A DNA stretch of 64,000 nt from Sphingorhabdus sp. Alg231-15. GTDB lineage: Bacteria; Pseudomonadota; Alphaproteobacteria; Sphingomonadales; Sphingomonadaceae. Both the position numbers and the translations under genes were made by a program. Under the pieces are notes generated by a model. The model was not told the origin of the DNA and did not search any database. It saw only the letters and a list, made by a program, of their open reading frames with translations. The stretch lies in contig NZ_LT703001.1 of assembly GCF_900149705.1 (NCBI RefSeq), forward strand, positions 2,846,001-2,910,000, written 5' to 3'. This document shows, one piece after another, positions 45,398-53,118 of this stretch. Every line of letters starts with the position of its first letter. The stretch's first letter is position 1.

Positions 45398-45790
45398 TTA
45401 TGGAGCGGTAGAATAGCTAATAAACGGCCCCAGCGCGACAGAAGCCCGAATTCCTGCCGGTGAGCTATCAACAAAACGGACAATATCGCCGGAACAGAGC
45501 ATGTTACTCGTCGTCTGGCTCACCATGACAAGATCATCCTGCAGTAAGGAAGCTCCCCATTGTGGACGATTGAGCCAAATCTTACGGTCGGGCATTTCAT
45601 AGGCGATACCAACGCGATCAATGACCCGAGTGGAACGGACCTGCTGCAATGCTATGCAATGGGTCGTCTCATAAACATCGACGGGTGGCACAAATATCAT
45701 CTGCGATACATCGACATGTCCAGTTTTGACGTCACTGGAGGTGCAGCCAGCCAGCGTCAATGGCAGCATCAGCATTGCTATGCGGTTCAC
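45398..45790 (-). CDS. Small exported lipoprotein, function unknown
   Basis: A 130-residue protein with a short signal and perfect lipobox (LAGC, Cys16 in LPLTLAGCTSS). The rest contains two later cysteines (HCIAL, MLCSG) that could form a disulfide, and a beta-rich pattern. I do not recognise the family. It lies 17 bp from the epimerase gene in the same direction, so the two may share a transcript whose leader holds the hairpins at 45826-45919. Confidence 0.72.
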   Translation of the reverse strand: MNRIAMLMLPLTLAGCTSSDVKTGHVDVSQMIFVPPVDVYETTHCIALQQVRSTRVIDRVGIAYEMPDRKIWLNRPQWGASLLQDDLVMVSQTTSNMLCSGDIVRFVDSSPAGIRASVALGPFISYSTAP

Positions 45791-46137
45791 TTACAGCCTC
45801 CTGTCGATCTTGTTGCCCCTAGTAGCCCGGGGGAAAGGTCAATCTGAGCCTTCCCCCGGGTCGGTCCGATCTTCGGGGAAAGATCTGGACAGAGGACCCG
45901 CAGGGTTCGGGATGGGTCCGATATTTAAGACGCCATCCACTGCTAAAACCCGCAAAATTTTCTTCGATTATTTTCAGAGGTCCTGAAACGCACTGTATCA
46001 ATATGTAAAATTACTTCATGACACGATTGCAAAAAACGGTATTATCGATCCAAGAATCGCACCTTTCCAGGCTTGCTGAATGATATTAATCCGTTCAGTA
46101 AGGCCCACACCCCCCAGATGCAGAGATTCGTCAGCTT
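45791..46137. other. Intergenic region with three hairpins
   Basis: There is no gene in these 347 bp. The first half holds three successive inverted repeats (45826-45860, 45864-45890, 45894-45919). The second half (about 45920-46137) is A+T-rich and should contain the divergent promoters of the lipoprotein gene and the ECF sigma-factor operon. I recognise no known riboswitch. Confidence 0.6.
45826..45919. other. Tandem hairpin element (three stems)
   Basis: Stem 1: CCCGGGGGAAAGG with CCTTCCCCCGGG (one unpaired base). Stem 2: GTCCGATCTT with AAGATCTGGAC (one bulge). Stem 3: GGACCC with GGGTCC. They are separated by only 3 nt each. On the minus strand this would be the 5' leader of the lipoprotein mRNA; on the plus strand an element upstream of the sigma factor. 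Confidence 0.6.
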
Positions 46138-46650
46138 ATGAAGCAACACGAACTTCAAGCCGTTTTCCTTAGTCAACGTGACGCCTTGTTGCGGTTTTTG
46201 CGAGCACGCGGCGCCGTTGATAATGCTGAAGATATTTTGCAGGATCTGTGGCTGCGTCTGGCCGATCTGGATGACAGCACCATCGTCAGCCCGGTGGCCT
46301 ATCTGTATCGCGCTGCCAATAATATCATGCATGATCGCCATCGTTCCAGCCAACGCTCAAGGCGTCGTGATAGCGAGTGGAGCGATATTGAGAGAGGAAC
46401 TGGAGAAGCTTCGGATTTCCCGCTCCCCGACCGGGCACTGATCGCGCGTCAGCAGTTGAACCAGATTGAGGCTCGTATTGCCGAAGAAGGTCCCCGCATT
46501 TTCAAGGTTTTTCGTCGCTTTCGTGTCGACGGCGTCGGGCAGCGTCAAATTGCTGCTGAACTGTGTATCAGTTTGAGTAGCGTGGAGAAGGATTTGCAAA
46601 AAGCGTATCGGGCACTGGCGGAGTGGCGGGAGAATGAAGATGCCCCATAG
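46138..46650 (+). CDS. ECF RNA polymerase sigma factor, FecI type
   Basis: A 170-residue ECF sigma factor. Region 2 is RFLRARGAVDNAEDILQDLW followed by PVAYLYRAANNIMHDRHRS (the -10-binding helix). Region 4 is VFRRFRVDGVGQRQIAAEL with the helix-turn-helix ending SSVEKDLQKAYRAL. It is first in a sigma/FecR/TonB-receptor operon and so should be released when the receptor senses its ligand. Confidence 0.93.
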   Translation: MKQHELQAVFLSQRDALLRFLRARGAVDNAEDILQDLWLRLADLDDSTIVSPVAYLYRAANNIMHDRHRSSQRSRRRDSEWSDIERGTGEASDFPLPDRALIARQQLNQIEARIAEEGPRIFKVFRRFRVDGVGQRQIAAELCISLSSVEKDLQKAYRALAEWRENEDAP

Positions 46651-46698
46651 TCTGCGGGATCAGAAGAGCGGTGACGTCTGTGTATCAGGACAGATTAT

Positions 46699-47676
46699 AT
46701 GACTGAAGTGAATGATATGATCCGGCACCAGGCTATTGCCTGGGTGATCCGCACGCGGGATGCTGATTTTGCTGACTGGGAAGCCTTTACCCGTTGGCTG
46801 GAGGAAGATCCGCAACATAATATCGTTTATGAGCAGGCATTGAGTGCTGAGGATAGGTTTGTCGATCTGGCCAAAACGATCAATCGTGTACCGGATGATG
46901 GAAGCAAGGTCCCGCTACCAGCAAATGATACACTGGATTTGCCTGGATCCGTGACAAACCGCCGCCGCATGATGTTTGGCGCGTTGGCAGCGTCGTTGGT
47001 TGTTGCGGTCAGTGCAGGTATCTGGACACAAATGCCGCAACCCTATGATGTGGTAACTGGTCCTGGCGAGCGGCAAGTTGTTTCTCTGCCTGACGGCAGC
47101 CAGATAACAATCAACGGCGATTCAAGGATTACCCTTGATAACAAGAAACCACGCCATGCCGTGCTTGATCGCGGTGAGGCGCTGTTTACCGTCACACATA
47201 AGGATGGTGATCCGTTCATTGTCGATACCGGAAATGCTCGTCTCGTCGATGCCGGAACAGAGTTTAATGTGGTCAAAGATGATGAAACATTGGATGTTGC
47301 GGTGTCCGAAGGCTTGGTCATTTATAATCCTGCACGTGAAAATATTAGCCTGCCAGCCGGCAAGCGTCTCCATCGGGACACGACCATAAACAGGGTAACG
47401 GTTTCGAACATTGCGATTGGGCAGATCGGTACTTGGCGAACAGGGCGCCTCAGCTTTACTGGAGCAACGCTGGCACAAGTGACCGATGCACTTCAGCGCA
47501 ATCTGGGGGTTAGTATTTCTGTAACGGAGGCGATTGCGGGGCAACCGTTTAGCGGCGTGATCCAGTTAAAGGATCGCGATCCAGAGAATTTGGAGCCTAT
47601 TGCAGCTTTATTAGGCGTGAGTGTGGAAAAACAAGATAAGGGTTGGATTTTGACAGGGGACGATGCGGTACCATAA
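46699..47676 (+). CDS. FecR-family anti-sigma factor / periplasmic signal transducer
   Basis: A 325-residue protein. The N-terminal cytoplasmic domain is QAIAWVIRTRDADFADWEAF followed by DPQHNIVYEQA. One membrane helix (~residues 95-112) follows, then the periplasmic FecR domain (VVTGPGERQVVSLPDGSQI, DRGEALFTVTH, DAGTEFNV). The C-terminal segment (LSFTGATLAQVTDALQRNLG) resembles the STN-interacting part. It should bind the neighbouring sigma factor and receive the signal from the STN domain of the receptor. It overlaps the receptor gene by 14 bp. Confidence 0.92.
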   Translation: MTEVNDMIRHQAIAWVIRTRDADFADWEAFTRWLEEDPQHNIVYEQALSAEDRFVDLAKTINRVPDDGSKVPLPANDTLDLPGSVTNRRRMMFGALAASLVVAVSAGIWTQMPQPYDVVTGPGERQVVSLPDGSQITINGDSRITLDNKKPRHAVLDRGEALFTVTHKDGDPFIVDTGNARLVDAGTEFNVVKDDETLDVAVSEGLVIYNPARENISLPAGKRLHRDTTINRVTVSNIAIGQIGTWRTGRLSFTGATLAQVTDALQRNLGVSISVTEAIAGQPFSGVIQLKDRDPENLEPIAALLGVSVEKQDKGWILTGDDAVP

Positions 47677-50098
47677 TAGCATAGCGGCCGCTGTGCTGGG
47701 TGTCGCAATTGTTGCTCCTGCTCATGCCGAAAATCAGGTGGAGGTGGATATAGCCGCAGGTCGTCTCGACTCTGCGATTTTTGCGCTTGGTGAACAGGCC
47801 GGTATCAGCATCGGCCTTTCCGATCCGCAACTGGGTGCGGAACGGGTACCACCCGTTAAAGGCCGGATGACGTCTTATCAGGCGCTTATCCGTCTTCTCG
47901 CCGGTAGCCGCGCCAAACCGCAGCGTGTTGATGAACGCCACTGGCGTATCGTCCCGATGATCAAGCCGCCCAAGCGAACACGGATCGCCCGCCGCTTGGC
48001 TAGGTCAAGGCCAATAAAAGCACCGATTACTTATCCGGACATTGTGGTCACTGCACGACCCATCCGCAACGATTTCGCAATGGAGCCGAGTGGCAGTTTG
48101 CGGACACTAACACTGGACGAGATCGGCCCTGCAGCAGAGATACGGGGAACAGATGCGCTGATCGACACATTGCCGAGCATCAGCTCGACGCAGCTGGGTC
48201 CGGGGCGCAATCGGCTTTTCATCCGGGGTATTGCCGATTCCAGCTTTAACGGACCCAACCAGGCTGTGTCAGGACAATATCTAGGCGATGCTAGGTTAAA
48301 CTATAATGCTCCAGATCCGGATTTGCGGTTGATCGATCTAAGCGCAATCGAGATCCATCAGGGACCGCAAGGAACGCGCTTTGGGGCAGGGACGTTGGGT
48401 GGTGTTATCCGCCTGATTCCCAATGCGGTCCGGCTAAATGAGTTTGGAGGAAAAGCTTCCATCGCGCTCGCTGCAACGCAAGACGGCGACCCGTCGGTTG
48501 ATGCAAATGCGACCGTGAACCTACCGCTGGTTTCTGGATCGGTTGGTATCCGCGCGTCAGTCTATGGCGGCCGAAAGGGCGGCTATATTGATGACCGGCG
48601 ACGTGATCTAGACGATGTCAATCGGGTAGACACAATAGGCGGACGCTTCATGCTGCGGGCGGATCCTGGTGCTGGTTGGTCGATTGATCTGATGGCGGCC
48701 GGACAGGAGATTGACGGCCGCGATGGTCAGTATTCCGATCGTCTTGGTGACAGCCTTGACCGCGCAGCTCCGTTTGCTCAACCCTATCGCAATCGATTTG
48801 CGCTAGGCCAGCTGAAAGTCCGAAAACAATGGGACAGTATGGAGTTGATGACGGCGGTCAATCTAGTCGACCAGAAAGTCTCGGAGACATTCGATCTGTC
48901 CCTGCCTGCCAATGAACCCTTTTATCCTGAATTGCTCGCCCTGTTCCGCCAGCGCGGTGACATCCGGCTGCTGACATCGGAAACTCGCCTGTCCCGGTCG
49001 CTGGATAACGGCGGACGATGGTTTTTGGGAACCAGCCTGATCAATAACCGCTATCGAATTCGGCGTGTAATCGAGAGCCGCTTTTTTACCACCAATATTG
49101 CGGGTATAGAAAATGAGGTGAGCGAGGTGACCGGTTTCGGTGAGCTTACCTGGCCGTTGTCCAAAAAGTTGACGGTGAATGTCGGCGGGCGAATAAGCCA
49201 TGTATGGTTGCAGGGCAAGACTCTCGACGCGTCGACTCTTGTCAGGCGTTCAGAGCCTGAAGATGACGCAGAGCATAACCAAACTGCATTTCTGCCTTCA
49301 GTTGGAGTGTATTACCAGTTGGCTGAACGGCTGACCGGTCATATCCGATATCAAGAGGGTTTTCGCGCCGGCGGTATTGCGGTCCGCGATGACATGGTTG
49401 AGCGGTTTCGCCATGATGATGTTGCTTCTATTGAAGGTGGGCTTAGCTATAGCAGTAGGGGTGAGACCGGTTTTGATGCATCTTTTACCGTTGCTCATAC
49501 CCAGTGGAATGATATTCAGGCTGATCTCATTGATACCAATGGTCTACCAGTCACCGATAATATCGGCAGCGGGCGTATATGGACCGTTGATGCGGCTATG
49601 AACTGGCGGCCACTGCGTGGGCTTTTGATTGAGGCGAGCGCACTTTGGGCCGACAGCCGCCTTAATCAGCCAGCCGAGACTATCTTGGTCAATGAATCCG
49701 GAAGTGAGTTTGTAGGCGATGTTGCCGAAGGAACGGTGATTGTTGACAGCGACAACCTGCCCAATGTTGCCGATTTTTCCGGCAGACTGGGTGTCAGCTA
49801 TTCTGCGCCACTATCCGACGACGAAACGATCTCGCTGGCCGCTTGGGCTCGTTATACCGGAGAGTCCCGGCTTGGCATTGGTCCGATACTGGGCGTGAAG
49901 CAGGGCGACTATATCGATACTGGGCTATCGGCAAGTCTTGACCTCGGCTCGCGTTCAATCTGGCTGGAGGCATCCAATTTATTCAATGCGTCCGGCAATC
50001 GCTTTGCGCTGGGCTCGCCGTTCACTTTGATCTTCGGTGAACAGATCACCCCGCTCCGTCCGCGCACAATTAGGATTGGTTTTGACGTTAAATTCTAG
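47663..50098 (+). CDS. TonB-dependent signal-transducing receptor with STN domain
   Basis: An 811-residue outer-membrane receptor. A signal peptide ends at AHAE (~residue 23). An N-terminal secretin/TonB (STN) signalling domain follows (VDIAAGRLDSAIFALGEQAG and the TSYQALIRLL stretch, ~25-95). Then come a basic linker, the TonB box region (PDIVVTARP), the plug (GRNRLFIRGIADSS, IEIHQGPQGTRFGAGTLGG) and the barrel with terminal RIGFDVKF. It should bind an extracellular ligand and signal to FecR and the ECF sigma factor. The ligand is not known: no siderophore gene is nearby, and the next operon downstream encodes the possible amyloid system. Confidence 0.93.
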   Translation: MRYHNSIAAAVLGVAIVAPAHAENQVEVDIAAGRLDSAIFALGEQAGISIGLSDPQLGAERVPPVKGRMTSYQALIRLLAGSRAKPQRVDERHWRIVPMIKPPKRTRIARRLARSRPIKAPITYPDIVVTARPIRNDFAMEPSGSLRTLTLDEIGPAAEIRGTDALIDTLPSISSTQLGPGRNRLFIRGIADSSFNGPNQAVSGQYLGDARLNYNAPDPDLRLIDLSAIEIHQGPQGTRFGAGTLGGVIRLIPNAVRLNEFGGKASIALAATQDGDPSVDANATVNLPLVSGSVGIRASVYGGRKGGYIDDRRRDLDDVNRVDTIGGRFMLRADPGAGWSIDLMAAGQEIDGRDGQYSDRLGDSLDRAAPFAQPYRNRFALGQLKVRKQWDSMELMTAVNLVDQKVSETFDLSLPANEPFYPELLALFRQRGDIRLLTSETRLSRSLDNGGRWFLGTSLINNRYRIRRVIESRFFTTNIAGIENEVSEVTGFGELTWPLSKKLTVNVGGRISHVWLQGKTLDASTLVRRSEPEDDAEHNQTAFLPSVGVYYQLAERLTGHIRYQEGFRAGGIAVRDDMVERFRHDDVASIEGGLSYSSRGETGFDASFTVAHTQWNDIQADLIDTNGLPVTDNIGSGRIWTVDAAMNWRPLRGLLIEASALWADSRLNQPAETILVNESGSEFVGDVAEGTVIVDSDNLPNVADFSGRLGVSYSAPLSDDETISLAAWARYTGESRLGIGPILGVKQGDYIDTGLSASLDLGSRSIWLEASNLFNASGNRFALGSPFTLIFGEQITPLRPRTIRIGFDVKF

Positions 50099-50316
50099 AC
50101 ATCCGATACGCGCTATCCAGATTCCAGGTGAACGTAGATCATTCGGCATTTGACAAAATCGGCCGGATTTGCGCCAAAAATCGAAAATTCTTCAGGCAAT
50201 TGCCAAATCGCAACAAGCGAAATTGCGAATCGCCCTAACAAGGGGTTGTCGCATGAAGCGGCATATAACAGGGCCTCTTTACCCCCTTCCTTGTTTGATC
50301 AGGGAATGATGAGAAG

Positions 50317-50331
50317 CCTTAGACCCTAAGG
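50317..50331 (+). promoter_or_regulatory. Hairpin overlapping the ribosome site of the Asn-rich gene
   Basis: CCTTA-gaccc-TAAGG can pair, and its right arm overlaps the Shine-Dalgarno AAGGAG (50328-50333) located 7 bp before the ATG. It could reduce initiation at the next gene until melted. The stem is only 5 bp, so chance is possible. Confidence 0.4.
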
Positions 50332-50340
50332 AGAATACCG

Positions 50341-50844
50341 ATGAAAATGACTAAAGTAATGGCGGCATCAGCTGCAGTGGTTGCTTTGGCCGTTGGCGCC
50401 CCTGCCATGGCTCAGCAAAACCAAAATAACGATGTCACAGACACCAACAACGGTGCTGTCGTTGTTAACGATCTGCTTGATGTATATCTGGCGGCAGACG
50501 CCAGCACGACAAATACGCTGGACGACATCAACAGCAATAACAACAACAACAACGATCTTGTTATCGCTACGCAAACGCTGACCGCATATAACACCAACTC
50601 TCAGATGGATGAACTCATCGATCTGGATGGTGAAGATGGTACACCGGCTCCAGTCGGTTATAACAGCGGCGACAACTATGTTCGCGGCAATGCCTTCGCA
50701 GCTTTTGCGGGTATCCTGAACCAATCATGGAATACCGGCGTCAACAACAACAACCAGGCTGCAACCAACATTGCGGCACAAGGCTCCATCAACTTCGGTG
50801 ATGGTGCTGGTGAAGCGGCTGCCGGCGGCGGTGGCGGCGATTAA
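50341..50844 (+). CDS. Secreted Asn-rich protein, possible functional-amyloid-like subunit
   Basis: A 167-residue protein with a clear signal peptide (VVALAVGAPAMAQ, cleavage ~residue 25). The mature part is rich in Asn and Thr, has no Cys, includes a run of six Asn (INSNNNNNND) and the segment SWNTGVNNNNQAATNIAAQG, and ends in a Gly run then Asp. That segment is reminiscent of the Asn/Gln-Gly-Val-Asn repeats of FapC amyloid fibres, but only one such unit is visible. I therefore call it amyloid-like by resemblance only. A strong AAGGAG site precedes it. It is first in the run of exported genes. Confidence 0.7.
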   Translation: MKMTKVMAASAAVVALAVGAPAMAQQNQNNDVTDTNNGAVVVNDLLDVYLAADASTTNTLDDINSNNNNNNDLVIATQTLTAYNTNSQMDELIDLDGEDGTPAPVGYNSGDNYVRGNAFAAFAGILNQSWNTGVNNNNQAATNIAAQGSINFGDGAGEAAAGGGGGD

Positions 50845-50864
50845 TCGCCCACGCGATGAAGGGC

Positions 50865-50893
50865 GGGCCGGTTCCAGCCGATGGAACCGGCCC
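50865..50893 (+). other. Perfect 12-bp hairpin between the subunit gene and the downstream genes
   Basis: GGGCCGGTTCCA-gccga-TGGAACCGGCCC is a perfect stem 20 bp after the Asn-rich gene. No T-run follows. It may be a processing or partial-termination site that gives more of the first transcript than of the next genes. Confidence 0.7.
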
Positions 50894-50934
50894 CTCCATC
50901 CCCCAAATCCGTATCCCTATCGGGAGTAAAGACG

Positions 50935-51306
50935 ATGAAAAAGCATTTTTGGCTTCTTATGATAGCCCCACTGGCCATGTCCGCTTCCCACGCAAGCGCA
51001 CAGGTCACGGATCAAGGCGCAGCGCCCCAGGCACCCGCGACGACCGCGCAGCCGTCTGCATCCCCCCTGATGTCGTTAGACGAGCTCGATGAGCTACGCG
51101 GCGGCACACAGATAGCAATTAACGAACAGACCTTTAACTCGGACAATACCGGCAATACGATCAACGGTGATTTCACCGCCGGTGATGTCAACTTGTCGGA
51201 TAACTCCCTGTCCAGTTTTAACGGTCTTGGTAATATTGTGATCAACACCGGCGCTCAGTCGGCACTCCAGGCGGGCCTGGCCGTGACGATCAATATTACC
51301 GATTAG
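50935..51306 (+). CDS. Small exported protein with double-glycine motif (candidate C39 peptidase substrate 1)
   Basis: A 123-residue protein. A Sec signal peptide (~1-22, ending SHASAQ) is followed by a Pro/Ala-rich linker and then SLDELDELRGG (Ser47 to Gly57), an exact fit to the double-glycine leader pattern S-x2-E-L-x2-[IL]-x-G-G. The last 66 residues are Asn/Thr/Gly-rich beta-prone sequence (NTGNTINGDFTAGDVNLSDN and VINTGAQSALQAG). Cleavage after Gly57 by the adjacent C39 peptidase is my inference. ATG 50935 has GGGAG before it; an upstream frame start is rejected because it would bury the signal peptide. Confidence 0.75.
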   Translation: MKKHFWLLMIAPLAMSASHASAQVTDQGAAPQAPATTAQPSASPLMSLDELDELRGGTQIAINEQTFNSDNTGNTINGDFTAGDVNLSDNSLSSFNGLGNIVINTGAQSALQAGLAVTINITD

Positions 51307-51320
51307 GTAAGGTATAGGCC

Positions 51321-52127
51321 ATGACCCTCACTCCCCCCATCAAAAATGGCCTACGCCCAGCCTTTCCGCCCTTCAAGAGCGGCTTGAAATCTTTCTTGAA
51401 GGGCGGACTGCTGGCTCTTTCCGGCGCCACCCTGATTTATAGCTCCGCCGCACAATCCGAAGTCCGTTTGGCGCGAGAATCGACCGGTGGAGACTATTAT
51501 GTCGGCGTAATGACCTGGTGGGATATCCCCTTTCGTTCGGTTGTTCGCCAACGCTATGATTTTAGCTGCGGGTCTGCAGCAGTCGCGACCTTGCTCACCT
51601 ATCACTATGATCGACCAACAGTCGAGAGAACACCGTTTAAAGCGATGTGGGATCAGGGCGATAAAGAGGTCATAAAAAAAGTCGGCTTCTCGATGCTCGA
51701 CATGCGCAACTATTTGCAATCCATCGGTTATCGTGCCGAGGGCTTCAAACTGAAGCCAGGACAACTTATTCAGGTCAAGCGGCCGGTCATCGTGCTTCTG
51801 GACATCGATGGTTTCAAACATTTCGTTGTGGTCAAGGGACAGACCGAAGATCAGGTGCTGGTCGGCGATTCTGTGCTTGGCATCAACAAATATTCTTACG
51901 AAGATTTCCATAAATACTGGAACGGAATCGCTTTGGCCATCGTCGATGGACCTATTACCAAACGACCTATCTACAATCTTGCCGGTGACTGGAATCCCTG
52001 GTCCACCGCTCCGACTGATCAGGTGTCCGAAACCGCAACGATCGGCAATTTAACCACCCACCTTCCCCCCCTGTACCAGATCACGCCAGAATTTCTTCTC
52101 GACGTGCGGGTTGGTACCGTCAGATGA
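51321..52127 (+). CDS. Exported C39-family cysteine peptidase (FapD-like)
   Basis: A 268-residue protein. An N-terminal signal/anchor (~24-45, FLKGGLLALSGATLIYSSAA) precedes a papain-like C39 domain: oxyanion Gln77 and nucleophile Cys83 in RQRYDFSCGSAA, His167 in GFKHFVVVKG, Asp183 in VGDSVLG. C39 peptidases cut after double glycine. Unlike bacteriocin exporters, it has no ABC transporter attached and probably acts in the periplasm. FapD of the Pseudomonas amyloid system is also a stand-alone C39 peptidase. The neighbours on both sides carry double-glycine motifs. Confidence 0.88.
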   Translation: MTLTPPIKNGLRPAFPPFKSGLKSFLKGGLLALSGATLIYSSAAQSEVRLARESTGGDYYVGVMTWWDIPFRSVVRQRYDFSCGSAAVATLLTYHYDRPTVERTPFKAMWDQGDKEVIKKVGFSMLDMRNYLQSIGYRAEGFKLKPGQLIQVKRPVIVLLDIDGFKHFVVVKGQTEDQVLVGDSVLGINKYSYEDFHKYWNGIALAIVDGPITKRPIYNLAGDWNPWSTAPTDQVSETATIGNLTTHLPPLYQITPEFLLDVRVGTVR

Positions 52128-52137
52128 GAGACAGACC

Positions 52138-52734
52138 ATGAACTGCAGACGTAAATATTTCGCCACGGTCGCCTGCATCGCTTCCTTCACAGCGATGCTC
52201 ATGCCCCAAATCGCCAAAGCCGACCCCACGGTGACGGCGGTTGATCTGCCCGCACTTGTTTCAGACGAAGATTTGGACAAGCTGCGTGGCGGGTTTGTCG
52301 TGTCTGGGCTAGGTATAAATTTCGGGGCTGATATCAGGACCTATGTCAATGGAGAGTTGCTTCTGCAGACGGTGCTGAACCTGAACGATGAGGGCGCGCA
52401 TACCACCCAGACGGCTGCTGCCGGACTAAGCCCGGTTGATGTTTCTGCGCTCGAAAATGGGGTGTTGTCCAATGGCAATATCCGGATGAAGGTTGGCGAT
52501 ACACCGGTCTACTTGCTGAACAACGGCCAAACCGCAATTGTTCATGAGACCACCAATGGTGTCCAGAATATGCTGATCAATACCGCCAACGGCTTTGAGG
52601 CCGTGCAAGAAGTGGACGCAACGCTGAGTCTTTCTGGCTATGAAAATTTCAATAGCAATCTGATGATGGATCGACTGGGCAGCGCTCTCGATGATCTAGC
52701 GGGTCACGCCGCAATTGGGGCTCTGGGGAACTGA
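52138..52734 (+). CDS. Exported protein with double-glycine motif (candidate C39 peptidase substrate 2)
   Basis: A 198-residue protein. A signal peptide (~1-28, ending IAKAD) is followed by VSDEDLDKLRGG (Val41 to Gly52), again a canonical double-glycine motif. A 146-residue domain (FVVSGLGINFGADIRTYVNG, NIRMKVGDTPVYLLNNGQ) follows that looks soluble and beta-rich and contains no Cys. It follows the peptidase stop by 10 bp and ends just before a strong terminator. I recognise no family. It may be a chaperone, nucleator or second fibre component. Confidence 0.72.
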   Translation: MNCRRKYFATVACIASFTAMLMPQIAKADPTVTAVDLPALVSDEDLDKLRGGFVVSGLGINFGADIRTYVNGELLLQTVLNLNDEGAHTTQTAAAGLSPVDVSALENGVLSNGNIRMKVGDTPVYLLNNGQTAIVHETTNGVQNMLINTANGFEAVQEVDATLSLSGYENFNSNLMMDRLGSALDDLAGHAAIGALGN

Positions 52735-53118
52735 TGGGGAATTGACCGGCCGCCAATCCTGCCGGTCCTAAACTGAAGCGCTGTGAGCCTTCACGCAGGT
52801 TCGCGGCGCTTTTTTTGCGGACCCGACAGATCCTTAATCCTAACCTGATCGACTGGTGCGAGGCCGTGATATCAGGACTGAAGAAGATGGGTGCGCGACA
52901 ATTTGTCCTCAGCGCGTTATCTATGGAACGAGACTGACGACTATAATCCCAAAGCTCTTGATCGCGCGAAAGAACTGAGATGATCATCCACCTTTCGCAA
53001 AAGGATACTTGTAACTGTTGCTGCGTGGCCGGTAAAACGGGTTGCAAAAGGGCTCGGACACGGTGTGATTGTCGATGCTTCTTGCCCGTTTCGTCGGTCA
53101 ACGCGGTCATTTGATAAT
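52735..53118. other. Intergenic region between convergent transcripts
   Basis: There is no supportable gene in these 384 bp. They hold the intrinsic terminator at 52778-52816 and then about 300 bp of unrecognised sequence. A short open frame on the plus strand around 52880-52983 looks protein-like for about 30 codons but has no start context. It may be a decayed remnant. Confidence 0.55.
52778..52816 (+). terminator. Intrinsic terminator of the double-glycine/C39 operon
   Basis: A 13-bp stem with three G-T pairs (GCGCTGTGAGCCT with AGGTTCGCGGCGC), loop TCACGC, followed by seven T. It is placed 44 bp after the last gene of the operon. Confidence 0.88.

Noticed and set aside
50530-50560. A simple AAC-type repeat expansion in the Asn-rich gene.
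   Set aside because: The run of Asn codons is short (six) and mixed AAT/AAC, so it is likely protein-driven and not a slippage tract.
51321-52127. A bacteriocin processing/export system.
   Set aside because: The C39 domain is exported and not part of an ABC transporter, and the putative substrates carry Sec signals; no immunity protein or transporter is present.
52649-53110. A 153-codon minus-strand frame between the convergent operons.
   Set aside because: It runs through the terminator at 52778-52816 and overlaps the end of the double-glycine gene; composition is not protein-like.
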